Of a stretch of DNA of 64,000 nucleotides, positions 1 to 8,598 are shown piece after piece. Both the position numbers and the translations under genes were made by a program. The notes under the pieces are model-generated. The model was given only the letters and a program-made list of their open reading frames with translations, did not search any database and was not told where the DNA came from. How positions within the stretch are numbered: position 1 is the first letter of the stretch; each line of letters begins with the position of its first letter. Source of the DNA: JAXMAZ01 sp046350115 (GTDB taxonomy: Bacteria; Planctomycetota; Planctomycetia; Gemmatales; Gemmataceae). The stretch is from the NCBI GenBank assembly GCA_046350115.1, contig JAXMAZ010000003.1, positions 369,134 through 433,133 on the forward strand, in the 5' to 3' direction.

Positions 1-184
1 TAGATTTTACGGTGCTTGGATATTGCGCGCCCGGACGACTCCTCGCCACGCCTTTGTCGTCCACGCGCGAGTCCGAGCAACGATCTTCCGTCCGAACGCT
101 GCCCGGATCGGAAGGTAGTCAGGTGAGTGGCGAAGCAATTCGCGCATTCAGTCGCTCGGTGAAGTGCGACTGAACACTTGGGTA

Positions 185-225
185 GTCGGCACCGGCCGCC
201 TTTCGGGCGGCCGAGCGTTGCCGAC
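185..225. repeat. Nested hairpin in the leader region
   Basis: GTCGGCA (185-191) pairs with TGCCGAC (219-225), and an inner GGCCGCC/GGGCGGCC stem closes on a TTTC loop. It lies about 100 bases before the DUF1559 gene. It has no T-tract, so it is not an obvious terminator. Apart from this hairpin I see no gene in positions 1-320; an upstream gene may end outside the window. Confidence 0.5.
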
Positions 226-320
226 CCCGTCCTTGCTACCTCCCTTTGGGCTGTAACGTCGAGCTGCTCCCCTGCGTCCGGGGGATGGCTGTTATTTCTC
301 CTCTATTCTCGGAGAATGAT

Positions 321-1358
321 ATGGTGAGAGTTCGTGAGAAGGGGTTCACGCTGATCGAGCTGCTGGTGGTGATCGCCATCATCGCCATCCTGATCGGCCT
401 GCTCCTGCCGGCCGTCCAGAAGGTCCGCGAAGCCGCCGCCCGGACGACCTGCACCAACAACCTGAAGCAGATCGGGTTGGCGGTCCACAACTACGAGTCG
501 GCCAACCAGTTGCTGCCGCCGAGCATGAACAACCGGGGGATGACGGCCGACGTCATGCTCCTCCCGTACCTGGAGCAAGACGCCCGCTACAAGATCTGGG
601 AGCCGACCCAGACCGGGGCGGGGTCGTTCTGGTGCTCCAACCTGCAGCCGGTGCTGCGGGGGTACGGCCCGGCCACGGCCACCGTGTTCGCCGACGAGGG
701 GAACATCAAGGCCTACCTGTGCCCGTCGGCCCCCTCGCCGGAATCGGCCAGGAACATGCCCCAGCTCCGGGCGTGGGGGATCCGCGGGACGGACTTCCCG
801 AACACCGGCACCTGGGCCGGGGTCGGGGCTGCCCCGCCGGCGCTGAGCACGACCACCTACACCTTCACCGGCGGGGGCGTCCACATCACCTCGACGGGCA
901 AGAACAACTACGCGCTGAACATCGGCTACGCGTCCGCCCCGGGGTCCGGCCTGGACGGGTACCGGGGGCCGTTCCGGTACAACAACGGGACCGGCCGCGG
1001 CCTGGGCATCCTCGGCGTGGCCGACGGGACCAGCAACACGATCGGCTGGGCCGAGACGGCCGGCGGCCTGACGTTCATCGGCTCGGCGAACGAGGGGTGG
1101 ACCATGAACCCGGTCGGCCACTCGTACTTCGCCAGCAACTTCTGGGCGTGCCCGTCGGCGAGCGGGAACTGCGTGAAGACGCCGGCCTCGGGCAAGGGCC
1201 TCGGGAGCGGCACCCCGGGCAGCCTGCACGCGGGCGGGCGGTACAACGCGGTGTTCATGGACGGCTCGGTCCGGTCCATGAACGGCGCGCTGGAGTTCGG
1301 CGTGTACGCGGCCATCTGCGGCGCGTCCGACGGCGAGATCATCAACTTCGACAACTGA
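321..1358 (+). CDS. DUF1559 prepilin-like secreted protein
   Basis: A 345-residue protein with a type IV pilin-like N-terminus: a short basic leader, then GFTLIELLVVIAIIAILIGL, the prepilin peptidase cleavage/methylation motif followed by one hydrophobic helix. The segment after it (PAVQKVREAAARTTCTNN, then LKQIGLAVHNYES) is the DUF1559 signature expanded in Planctomycetes. The C-terminus has the usual H-x9-DG type motif (LHAGGRYNAVFMDGSV). I chose ATG 321 because GGAG lies six bases upstream; the frame is open further upstream from 246, but that extension would bury the pilin leader. It is probably exported as a pseudopilin or surface protein. A small lipoprotein gene follows 125 bases later. 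Its exact role is unknown. Confidence 0.93.
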   Translation: MVRVREKGFTLIELLVVIAIIAILIGLLLPAVQKVREAAARTTCTNNLKQIGLAVHNYESANQLLPPSMNNRGMTADVMLLPYLEQDARYKIWEPTQTGAGSFWCSNLQPVLRGYGPATATVFADEGNIKAYLCPSAPSPESARNMPQLRAWGIRGTDFPNTGTWAGVGAAPPALSTTTYTFTGGGVHITSTGKNNYALNIGYASAPGSGLDGYRGPFRYNNGTGRGLGILGVADGTSNTIGWAETAGGLTFIGSANEGWTMNPVGHSYFASNFWACPSASGNCVKTPASGKGLGSGTPGSLHAGGRYNAVFMDGSVRSMNGALEFGVYAAICGASDGEIINFDN

Positions 1359-1380
1359 TCGACGACGCGAGGCGATTCTC

Positions 1381-1425
1381 ACGACCGGCGGGTGGCCCCA
1401 GAAACGGGGCCGGCCCGCCGGTCGT
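1381..1425 (+). terminator. Strong GC hairpin after the DUF1559 gene
   Basis: ACGACCGGCGGG (1381-1392) with TGGCCCC pairs with GGGGCC and GGCCCGCCGGTCGT (to 1425) around an AGAAAC loop. It sits 22 bases after the stop codon. No T-run follows, so it could stop transcription weakly or protect the 3' end; the downstream lipoprotein could still be co-transcribed. Confidence 0.5.
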
Positions 1426-1483
1426 CGTAAGGCGAGTTGGGATCGACGTCCGGTTTTAACAACTCTGAGGCGAGGCTCTATCC

Positions 1484-1657
1484 ATGAAGCGGATTCTTAG
1501 CGTAGCCGTCGTGGTGGCCGGTGTGGCGTTCGCTTCCGGCTGCTCCGACACGAAGAACAGCGACCCGAAGCCGGCCAGCGGTAAGACCAACCCGAAGCTC
1601 CAGCCGGCCGGTACCGGCTCCGGGGCGACCCCGCAAGGGGCGGTCAAGGGCGACTGA
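1484..1657 (+). CDS. Small lipoprotein (57 residues)
   Basis: A short reading frame encoding a basic start (MKRILS), a hydrophobic stretch VAVVVAGVAFA and a lipobox ASGC with Cys20 as the likely lipidation site. The mature part is only about 38 residues, rich in Pro, Gly, Lys and Thr, with no fold I recognise. It follows the DUF1559 gene on the same strand. Small lipoproteins just downstream of DUF1559 genes are, to my knowledge, common in planctomycetes, so a partnership (for example anchoring or export of the pseudopilin) is plausible but is inference. A GAGG-like purine stretch lies upstream of ATG 1484. Confidence 0.7.
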   Translation: MKRILSVAVVVAGVAFASGCSDTKNSDPKPASGKTNPKLQPAGTGSGATPQGAVKGD

Positions 1658-1702
1658 CATCGATCCCGGCCGGCCGAACGCGGCCGGCCGGGGGTCAATC
1701 GG

Positions 1703-2887
1703 TCAGTACACCCCGACCACCGTCGTCCCGGCCAGCTCGCTGAACGGCCGCACCCCGCTCACCCCGTCCCACGGGTACTTGTCGAACGGCCTCTCTCGTT
1801 CCCCCTCGTCTCGCTCCGGGAACCGCGGCACGAAGAACTCCTTGGTCAGCGTGGTCAGCAACACCCGGCCGGTTTCCCCGTATCCGACGACCTCGTCGAA
1901 GTTCTTCGGGTTCACCACCTGGATGACCGCCCGCGGCTGGGGGGCGTAGTAGCTGATCTTGAACCCGTCGTCCGGGCCGATCGGCTTGGAGCACGCCAGC
2001 CCCATCAGGGTGTTGCCGTAGGTCGGGGTCATGTACACGTCCCCGTTGTCGAGCATCTCCTCGTAGGCCTCGCGGGTGAACTGCGGGGTGAACTCGGTCC
2101 CGCCGCTGAAGATGCCGGTGATGCCGGCCGCCTTGATCGACCGCAAGCCGCCGGCCGGGACCGGCTTGCCGAGCGACCGGTACTTGTCCTCCAGCTTGCC
2201 GGCCCGCAGCGCCTCATCGAGGGCGGCCAGAAGTTTCGGGGTGGTGAACATGCACTTGATGTCGTGCCCGCCGGCCAGGACGGTCAGCGCCTGGTCGATG
2301 CAGTGCTCCTTGTAGGCGTTGGCCTCGCCGATCTTGCGGTCCTTGATGCACTTGACCACCCACCGCGGGTCGAGGTCGACGCAGAAGCAGATGCCGCCGC
2401 GGTACTGGGCCAGGTGCTCGATGGCCAGCCGCAGCCGGCGGGGGCCGCTCGGCCCGAGCATCAGCCAGTTGCTGCCGCGGGGGAAATACTTGTCCGGCAG
2501 GGTGTCGGACATCATCTCGTAGTCGATCTTGAAGTCGTCGATGACGATCCGGGACTTGGGCAGGCCGGTGGTGCCGCCGGTCTCGAACACGTACACGCCG
2601 CGGTCGGCGTAGGCCTTCGGCACCCACTTGCGGACCGGCCCGCCGCGGAGCCACTCGTCCTCGAAGATCGGGAACCGCCGGATGTCGTCGAAGCTCTTCA
2701 CATCCTTGAGCGGGTCGAAGTCGAAGTCGTTCGACTTCTCCAGCCAGAACGGGGTGCCGGTGTCCGGGGAGAAGTGCCACTTCACGATCTCGACGAACTG
2801 GGCGTCGAGCTGCTTTCGGGCGTTGGCGATCTTCTCGTCCAGGGTCGCGCCGGTGACGGGCGTCGGCTTGCCGGGGGTGTCTTTCAT
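1703..2887 (-). CDS. PaaK-like adenylate-forming enzyme (ANL superfamily)
   Basis: A 394-residue protein related to phenylacetate-CoA ligase/acyl-adenylating enzymes. The phosphate-binding loop ETGGTTGLPKS lies near residue 105, and TPTYGNTLMG resembles the A5-type (aromatic) motif. The C-terminal hinge reads GETGRVLLTTLTKEFF, then PRFPERD rather than the usual Y-x-TGD, so the C-terminal subdomain is divergent or short. It should activate a carboxylic acid as an acyl-AMP; the acceptor (CoA, carrier protein or reductase) cannot be told. ATG 2887 is preferred because GAGGAG lies five bases upstream; an in-frame GTG two codons earlier overlaps that ribosome site. It is the last gene of a minus-strand block with beta-propeller proteins and a second PaaK-like enzyme. 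Confidence 0.75.
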   Translation of the reverse strand: MKDTPGKPTPVTGATLDEKIANARKQLDAQFVEIVKWHFSPDTGTPFWLEKSNDFDFDPLKDVKSFDDIRRFPIFEDEWLRGGPVRKWVPKAYADRGVYVFETGGTTGLPKSRIVIDDFKIDYEMMSDTLPDKYFPRGSNWLMLGPSGPRRLRLAIEHLAQYRGGICFCVDLDPRWVVKCIKDRKIGEANAYKEHCIDQALTVLAGGHDIKCMFTTPKLLAALDEALRAGKLEDKYRSLGKPVPAGGLRSIKAAGITGIFSGGTEFTPQFTREAYEEMLDNGDVYMTPTYGNTLMGLACSKPIGPDDGFKISYYAPQPRAVIQVVNPKNFDEVVGYGETGRVLLTTLTKEFFVPRFPERDEGERERPFDKYPWDGVSGVRPFSELAGTTVVGVY

Positions 2888-2917
2888 GGGCACTCCTCAA
2901 ATCGGTTAACCGGACTT

Positions 2918-2980
2918 CCGAGCCGGCACGATTCAAAACCCAAATCGATCCGATTTGGGTTTTGAATCGTGCCGGCTCGG
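2918..2980. repeat. Perfect 30-bp inverted repeat
   Basis: Positions 2918-2947 and 2951-2980 are exact reverse complements around a 3-base loop. The stem extends by GACTTCCG/CGGAAGTC with a 3-base bulge on one side. It lies between two minus-strand genes, downstream of the beta-propeller at 3002 and just before the ribosome site of the gene ending at 1703. No T-tract follows it on either strand. Confidence 0.85.
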
Positions 2981-3001
2981 CGGAAGTCGTGCGGCAGAAG
3001 G

Positions 3002-4690
3002 CTATTTCTTCGGTTCCAGGGCGTACAGCGTCTTCTCGGTCATCACGTACATCACACCGTCGGCCACCACCGGGGTGCTGCGGACCGGGGCGTCGAACTC
3101 GGCTTTCCCGAGCAGGTACTTGGCCTCCACCTGCTTCCGCTTGGCCTTCAGCTTCTGGTTGAAGTCCTTGGCGTCGGTGGCATCCGGGATGTCCAGCTCG
3201 TCGATCACCTCGGGCGCCTTGTCGTGCTTGAAGGCGAACACGTCCCCGCCCTCGGTCGCCAGGTACACCTTGCCGTCCACGTAGTAGGTGCTGCCCCAGA
3301 TGGCGCCCTTGAGGTCGTACTGCCAGAACTTCTTGCCGGTCTTGGCGTCCAGGCAGTGGACGAACCCCTGGAGCTCAGCGATGTACACGACCCCGTCCAC
3401 GACGGTGGCGGTGCTCATGGTCCGGCCGAACACGAAGTCGCGGGGGACGAACTTCCGCTTGTCCGGCCCGCCGTAGTGCCAGACCAGCCCGCTGTTCGGG
3501 TTCGGTTTGCCCGGCTGGCCCCATTCGCCGAGTTCGGGCGAGATGTCCATGCCCGGCTGGGTGGCCTTGGACGGGTCGATGCACCAGAAGTGGCCGACCC
3601 CGGAGAAGTGTTCCGGGTCCTGGCCGACGCCGATGTAGATCTTGTCCTCGTACACCACCGGGGTGCCGATGAAGTCGTTGCGGGTGCCGGTGCCGCCCAG
3701 CTCGTACTTGGTGTCCTTCGGGTTGCAGTCGAACTGCCAGAGTACCTCCCCGGTCTCCGGCTTGAACCCGCGGAGGACGCCGTCCCCGCCCGGGAAGATG
3801 ACCTGCTTGACCCCCTTGATCTCGGCGTAGGTGGCGTTCGACCACTGGCCGTGCATGATGTTCTTGCCCGGGTCGTTCCGCTTCCACAGCACCTTGCCCG
3901 AGTTCTTGTCGATGGCGACGAAGCTCGGCGCCTGCGGGGCCGGGATGTTGATGTGCCCCTCGTCCACCCCGTTCGCGGTGGTGATGAACAGGACGTCCCC
4001 GACCAGGAGCGGGCTGCACGCGGCCATGTTGTGCGGGAACACGCTCAGCTCGCCGATCATGTCCAGTTCCCAGATGATGTCGGCGTCCGTCTTGTCCTTG
4101 TACTTCTCGCTCTGCACCCCCTGGTTGCCGTCGGCCAACCCGTTCACGTCGGCGCACACCACGGAACACCGGTTGTTCACGTAGTACACCCGGTCCCCCT
4201 GGACCAGCGGGGTGGAGCAGATGCCCTCCTTCGGCCAGTCGTTCACCTGGCCGCTGGGCAGCTTGTCGTGGACCGCCTGCCAGAGCAGGTTGCCGGTCTT
4301 TTGGTCGAAGCACATCAGGATGCCCATGTCGGTCGGCTCGACGTCCCCGTCCGCGTTCTTCTTGCTGTCGCGGGGGTTGCGGGGCCGCTCGTTGTTGGTG
4401 CCGACGAACACCTTGCCGCCTGCGATGATCGGCCCGCCGTAGGCCCGGCTGCCCAACTCGGCCTGCCACCTGATGACGGTGTCGGCCGGCTTGGTCTCCT
4501 TCTCCCCGTCCTTCACGGGCATGAGCTGAACCGCCCCGAACTTGCCGGCCAGGTCGGCCATGTTGCGGGCCGGGGTGCCGCCGAACATGGTGTGTTCGGT
4601 CGGGGCGGCGGGCCGGGCCGGGTACAGGGCGGCGACGGCCAGCCCGCCGGCGGCGAGGAGGACGGCACCGGCAGCGAATCGGCGGGTCAT
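3002..4690 (-). CDS. Secreted PQQ-type beta-propeller protein (562 aa)
   Basis: The N-terminus is a signal peptide (MTRRFAAGAVLLAAGGLAVA). The rest consists of repeated propeller blades with motifs such as GGKVFVGTNN, DQKTGNLLWQ, DRVYYVNN, DKNSGKVLWK, DAKTGKKFWQ and DGKVYLATEGG, typical of PQQ-dehydrogenase-like/BamB-like propellers. The blades lack obvious catalytic PQQ residues, so a binding or scaffold role in the periplasm or at the cell surface is more likely than an enzyme. It is one of three such genes in this block. The gene upstream (4855-7209) is on the same strand, separated by a long palindrome. Confidence 0.88.
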   Translation of the reverse strand: MTRRFAAGAVLLAAGGLAVAALYPARPAAPTEHTMFGGTPARNMADLAGKFGAVQLMPVKDGEKETKPADTVIRWQAELGSRAYGGPIIAGGKVFVGTNNERPRNPRDSKKNADGDVEPTDMGILMCFDQKTGNLLWQAVHDKLPSGQVNDWPKEGICSTPLVQGDRVYYVNNRCSVVCADVNGLADGNQGVQSEKYKDKTDADIIWELDMIGELSVFPHNMAACSPLLVGDVLFITTANGVDEGHINIPAPQAPSFVAIDKNSGKVLWKRNDPGKNIMHGQWSNATYAEIKGVKQVIFPGGDGVLRGFKPETGEVLWQFDCNPKDTKYELGGTGTRNDFIGTPVVYEDKIYIGVGQDPEHFSGVGHFWCIDPSKATQPGMDISPELGEWGQPGKPNPNSGLVWHYGGPDKRKFVPRDFVFGRTMSTATVVDGVVYIAELQGFVHCLDAKTGKKFWQYDLKGAIWGSTYYVDGKVYLATEGGDVFAFKHDKAPEVIDELDIPDATDAKDFNQKLKAKRKQVEAKYLLGKAEFDAPVRSTPVVADGVMYVMTEKTLYALEPKK

Positions 4691-4722
4691 ATCGGGGTTC
4701 CTGGGTGGGTGTGTCAGTTAGT

Positions 4723-4841
4723 TTAGCCGCGAGGCGGAGGCTCTGCGGAGCCGAGCGCGGCGACCACGTCCATTGAGGTGCGCTCGCTGGGTAAGGACGG
4801 AGTCCCCGCGCTCGGCTCCGAGGACTCCGCCTCGCGGCTAA
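4723..4841. repeat. Imperfect inverted repeat filling an intergenic gap
   Basis: The left arm 4723-4760 (starts TTAGCCGCGAGGCGGAG, ends CGGAGCCGAGCGCGG) is the reverse complement of 4806-4841 except for a short central mismatch. It occupies nearly the whole space between two beta-propeller genes, outside the coding frames. It resembles other large intergenic palindromes in this window but shares no long sequence with them. Confidence 0.8.
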
Positions 4842-4854
4842 GCAGTGGGATTGG

Positions 4855-7209
4855 TCACTTCTTCCCGTTCGGGGTGATGGTCACGTTGTCGAAGTAGGCG
4901 TTCGAGCCGGGGTTCTTGTCGCTGATGCTCGGGTCGGAGATGTAGGCGTACACCGCCGCCGCCCCCTCCCGGTTCGGGCTGGGGTCGTCCAGCTCGACCG
5001 TCCAGCCGGCCGGTTCGGCGTCGTCCCGCTTCCACACCTTGGCCCGCACGGTGGCCGTCTTGTCGCCCGGCTCGACGGTCAGCTTGACCCGGTACCAGAC
5101 GCCCGGCTGCCAGTCGAACTCGGCCGCCTTGTTGATCCGCGGCCGGGCCTCCCACGACACCACCCGGGCCTGCCGCTTGTTGTTCGCCGAGTCCGACTTG
5201 CCGTCGAGGATGAGCGTGTACCGGCTGTTGACGACGCCCAGGTCCGGGAACCGGCCGCGGACCTCGGTGCCCATCACGTCCGCGGTGATGGTGTAGTTGC
5301 CGGCCCACGGGCCGGTGATGTACCCGTTCGCCCGGGCGATCGGCGGGCGGGCGTCGGTGTTCACCTTGCTCAGCACGTGGCTGCCGCCGACCTCGGCGAT
5401 CGTGTACTTGCCGGTCACGTTCACCCACCCGCCCGGCGTGGCCCCGGTCGGCACCTTGTCGAAGTCCTGCCTGTACGGCGTCTGGGCGGCCACCCGCACC
5501 CGGGCGCGGCCGGTGAGCTTGCCGTACTTCACCGTCACGACACCCTGCTGGGTGGGCAGCTTGCCGACGATCAGGGTGCCGGTGTCGCCGTCCCCCTTAA
5601 CCTCGCCGACCAGGGCCGGCGGCTGGGCGCCGGACGGCGCCTTCGGCGGCAGCGGCAGCGACCACTCCCCGGTGGCGGTGTCCTTTTTCGGCAGCTTGCG
5701 GCCGTTGGCGTCCAGGAACTCGACGGTGAACTTGACCGTCTGCCCCGGGGTGGCGAGCACGTCCGCCGGGAAGACGCGGATGGCGGCCGGGACGGCGGTC
5801 GGGTCGTAGGTGGTCTCCGGTGCCAGCGGCTTGTATCCTCCGCCCGGAGCCGCCCCCTCCTTGCCGACGCAGTACAGGAAGTCTTGCGTGAGGAAGTACA
5901 GCCGGCCGTTGACGGCGATCGGGGTGCCGTGCGTCTCGACGAACCCGATGCCGCTCTCCCGGCGGAACGGGACGGCTTCCAGCTCCTCCGGCTCCTCGTC
6001 CCCTTTGAGCTTGTAGACCACCATCCGGGCGTTCACGTCGAAGATGTACAGCTTTCCGTCGGCCACCAGCGGGGCGCCGCGGCTGACGGTCCCGTAAGTC
6101 ACCTCCCACAGGCGCTTGCCGGTCTTAGCGTCGAAGCAGTTCAGCTTGGACGAGTCTTCCGGCAGGTACAGCCGGCCGTCGGCGATGGCCGGGGAGGCGA
6201 GGCCGAACCGCTTGCCCAGCCGCTTGTTCTCCCACACCAGCTTCGGCTTCTTGTTCGTCACCTGGGAGGCGTCCAGGCAGACCACCCGGCCGATCGGCCC
6301 GCCCTCCGGGTTCTCCTCGCCGTGGCTGATGTACACTAAGTTGCCGCTCACCACCGGGGACGGGTTGACCACCCCGGCGCTGAAGTGGTGGCTCCACACC
6401 CGCTCGCCGGTCCGCACCTTCAGGGCGTGGACGCACCCGTCCGCCCCGCCGGTGACGAGCAGCCGCTGGCCGTTGACGACGGCGATCACCGGGTTCGAGT
6501 AGTACGTCCCCCGCAGGGTGACGTTGGTCGCCTTGGTCTGGGCGACCAGGTCTTCCGTCGGGGACGACCACCAGACGACCTCGCCGGTCTTGGCGTCACA
6601 CGCGACGAACCGGTTGTGCCCGCGGGCCTGGTCGCCCCAACTGCCGTTCACCATGCCGACGATCACCAGCCCGTCGTCGAAGATCGGCGAGACGATCCGC
6701 CCACCGTACCCCGTGACCCGGCCGAACTCCTCGGTGAGCTGCCGCTTCCACAAGATGTGGCCGTTCTTGTCGAAGCAGAACAGGAACCCGCCGGTGGTGT
6801 GGGTGAAGACGTGTTCCGCCTCCGGGTCGGCGGTCAGAGTCGTCCACCCGAGCCGGCTGGACACGATGTCCGTGTGGAACACGTTGAACCGGCTCTCCCA
6901 GAGCACCTTGCCGGTGGCCTCGTCGAAGCACATGACCCGCTCGCCCTCGGTGGGCTGGGACATGTCGTACCCGCTGATCGTGTACACCCGGCCCTTGAGC
7001 ACCAGCGGGGCGGACCGGCCGCCGAACGGCGCCTTCCAGATCAGGTTGTCCTTGCCCGGGGTGTCCACCCCGAAGTACTCGGGCAGCCCGGTCTCGCGGG
7101 CGAACCCGGTCTGCTCCGGCCCCCGCCAGTGGACCCAGTCCCCCGCCGAAGCGGCGGAAGGAAAAAGTAGAAAGGCAAAAGTAAAAAGTCCGAACCGGGC
7201 GCGGGTCAT
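4855..7209 (-). CDS. Secreted PQQ-type beta-propeller with C-terminal jelly-roll-like domain (784 aa)
   Basis: A signal peptide (MTRARFGLFTFAFLLFPSAASA) is followed by DWVHWRGPEQTGF, the opening of planctomycete outer-membrane-type propellers. Residues 30-460 hold propeller blades (KGRVYTISG, DEATGKVLWES, DAKTGEVVWWS, VRTGERVWSH, DAKTGKRLWEV). A linker with VRVAAQTPYRQDFDKVP leads to a C-terminal domain of about 200 residues (ITADVMGTEVRGRFPDLGVV, later FDWQPGVWYRVKLTV and AYFDNVTITP) that resembles LamG/3-keto-disaccharide-hydrolase-like sheets that may bind sugars. The signal peptide is encoded by a 7-bp-periodic repeat that also occurs, inverted, just upstream. The function is probably extracellular binding or assembly; no catalytic residues are recognised. 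Confidence 0.85.
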   Translation of the reverse strand: MTRARFGLFTFAFLLFPSAASAGDWVHWRGPEQTGFARETGLPEYFGVDTPGKDNLIWKAPFGGRSAPLVLKGRVYTISGYDMSQPTEGERVMCFDEATGKVLWESRFNVFHTDIVSSRLGWTTLTADPEAEHVFTHTTGGFLFCFDKNGHILWKRQLTEEFGRVTGYGGRIVSPIFDDGLVIVGMVNGSWGDQARGHNRFVACDAKTGEVVWWSSPTEDLVAQTKATNVTLRGTYYSNPVIAVVNGQRLLVTGGADGCVHALKVRTGERVWSHHFSAGVVNPSPVVSGNLVYISHGEENPEGGPIGRVVCLDASQVTNKKPKLVWENKRLGKRFGLASPAIADGRLYLPEDSSKLNCFDAKTGKRLWEVTYGTVSRGAPLVADGKLYIFDVNARMVVYKLKGDEEPEELEAVPFRRESGIGFVETHGTPIAVNGRLYFLTQDFLYCVGKEGAAPGGGYKPLAPETTYDPTAVPAAIRVFPADVLATPGQTVKFTVEFLDANGRKLPKKDTATGEWSLPLPPKAPSGAQPPALVGEVKGDGDTGTLIVGKLPTQQGVVTVKYGKLTGRARVRVAAQTPYRQDFDKVPTGATPGGWVNVTGKYTIAEVGGSHVLSKVNTDARPPIARANGYITGPWAGNYTITADVMGTEVRGRFPDLGVVNSRYTLILDGKSDSANNKRQARVVSWEARPRINKAAEFDWQPGVWYRVKLTVEPGDKTATVRAKVWKRDDAEPAGWTVELDDPSPNREGAAAVYAYISDPSISDKNPGSNAYFDNVTITPNGKK

Positions 7210-7270
7210 CGCGGGGTCTCCTGCGGGGTTTCCACGTTTGCCTTTTTACTTGTCACTTTTTACTTGTCGG
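7160..7270. repeat. 7-bp-periodic repeat in inverted orientation
   Basis: On the minus strand the unit runs TTTTTAC TTTTGCC TTTCTAC TTTTTCC (7160-7192). The complementary version, reading on the plus strand as GCC TTTTTAC TTGTCAC TTTTTAC TTG, lies at 7236-7270. The first copy encodes the hydrophobic core of the signal peptide of the gene ending at 4855. The second overlaps the last codons of the upstream PaaK-like gene (VKSDK). Confidence 0.7.
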
Positions 7271-8538
7271 ACCACACGGCGGGCTTTCATCTCGAACCGG
7301 GGCAGGGTGTCGGGCGGGACGGCGACGACGGCGGCGCGGAACAGCAACTCGTCCCCGACGGCCTGGGCCACCTGATCGGCCAGGTCCGGCGGGCTGTGCG
7401 GGACCGGCTCGACCTCGATCCGCAGGTCGGCCAGCGGGCCGGTCTGGTCGACCACGATCCGGAACTCGGCCACCTGCGGGAACCGGCGGACGATCGCCTC
7501 GATGGCCGCCGGGTACAGGTTGTTGCCGCGAACGTGGATCATGTCGTCCGCCCGGCCGAGCACCCCGCCGACCAGCAGCCGCCAGCCGGGCGGCACGTCC
7601 GGCGATGCTGGCGGGTACGGGTCTACCCGGACCAGGTCGCCGGTCCGGTAGCGGATCAGCGGGCTGCCGACCCGCCCGAGGGAGGTCAGCACAAGTTCGC
7701 CGACCTCGCCGTCCGGAGTCGGGGTGGAGCCGTTCGGCTGGACCACCTCGGCTATCACCTCCGACTCCAACACTAATAGGCTACCGGGCACGGACTGCGG
7801 CTCGAACGCGACGGGGCCGATCTCGGTCAGCCCGTAGTGGTCCAGCACCCGGGCGCCCCAGCCGACGGCGATCCGCTGGCGGGTGCCCGGGATGCCGCCG
7901 CCCGGCTCCCCGGCCACGACCACTGACCGGACCGCCGACCCGGGCAGGTCGATCCCCTCCTTCTTCGCCAGTTCGGCCAGGTGCAGGGCGTAAGTCGGGG
8001 TGGCGCAGACGACCGTCGCGTGGTGCTCGACCAGGAACCGCAGCCGGGCGGTGCTGGACATCCCGCCGCCGGGCAGGCAGAGCAGGCCGAACCGGCTGGC
8101 CGCCTCGTAGGCGGTCCAGAACCCGAGGAACGGGCCGAACGAGAACGGGAAGAACGCCCGGTCGGCCGGGGTCAGCCCCATGATCGGGAAGCTGAGCAGC
8201 CAGCATCGCACCACCTGCTCCCACCCGGCGTTGTCGTCCAGCCAGCGGAGCGGCCGGCCCGTGCTGGTGCCGGAGGTCTGATGCAGCCGGCAGTAGCGGT
8301 CGGTCGGGTAGGTGAGGGCGGTGCCGTAAGGCGGGTGCTCGGCCTGGTCGGCGGCCAGTTCGGCCTTGGTGGTGAACGGCAGGCGGGCCAAGTCGTCGGG
8401 TGAGCCGAGGCGGGTCAGGTCGAGGCCGGCGAACTTACGGGCGTAGAATCGGTTGCCCGGCAGCGCCTCGGCGAGGAGCTTCCGGAGGCGGGTCATCTGG
8501 TGCCCGCGGAGGGCGTCTCGGTCCGCGGCGAGCGTCAA
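7246..8538 (-). CDS. Phenylacetate-CoA ligase-like adenylating enzyme (430 aa)
   Basis: An ANL-superfamily enzyme of usual PaaK length. The adenylate loop is QTSGTSTGRPLRW (near residue 90), YGLTEIGP is the A5-like motif, and RYRTGDLVRV is the hinge motif. The C-terminal subdomain follows (LGRADDMIHVRGNNLYPAAIEAIV), so it is complete. It should form acyl-AMP and probably an acyl-CoA from an aryl or similar acid; the substrate cannot be read from sequence. The TTG at 8538 has GGGAG seven bases upstream; ATG 8496 is the alternative start. Its last codons lie in a heptamer repeat. It sits between two secreted beta-propeller genes on the same strand, a pairing not explained by a known pathway. 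Confidence 0.82.
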   Translation of the reverse strand: MTLAADRDALRGHQMTRLRKLLAEALPGNRFYARKFAGLDLTRLGSPDDLARLPFTTKAELAADQAEHPPYGTALTYPTDRYCRLHQTSGTSTGRPLRWLDDNAGWEQVVRCWLLSFPIMGLTPADRAFFPFSFGPFLGFWTAYEAASRFGLLCLPGGGMSSTARLRFLVEHHATVVCATPTYALHLAELAKKEGIDLPGSAVRSVVVAGEPGGGIPGTRQRIAVGWGARVLDHYGLTEIGPVAFEPQSVPGSLLVLESEVIAEVVQPNGSTPTPDGEVGELVLTSLGRVGSPLIRYRTGDLVRVDPYPPASPDVPPGWRLLVGGVLGRADDMIHVRGNNLYPAAIEAIVRRFPQVAEFRIVVDQTGPLADLRIEVEPVPHSPPDLADQVAQAVGDELLFRAAVVAVPPDTLPRFEMKARRVVRQVKSDK

Positions 8539-8598
8539 CGGCCGGCTCCCATCAATCGACTCGGCCCGGGCGGTTATACCGCCCGAGCCGGAGAAGGC

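Noticed and set aside
2969..4726. Long open frame on the plus strand opposite the beta-propeller gene
   Set aside because: It is a high-GC shadow; the minus frame has a signal peptide and propeller motifs, and the plus frame is Val/Leu/Arg-rich with no known motif.
4723..4841. Large intergenic palindromes as intrinsic terminators
   Set aside because: They lack a T-run and several lie inside likely operons, so they are listed as repeats.
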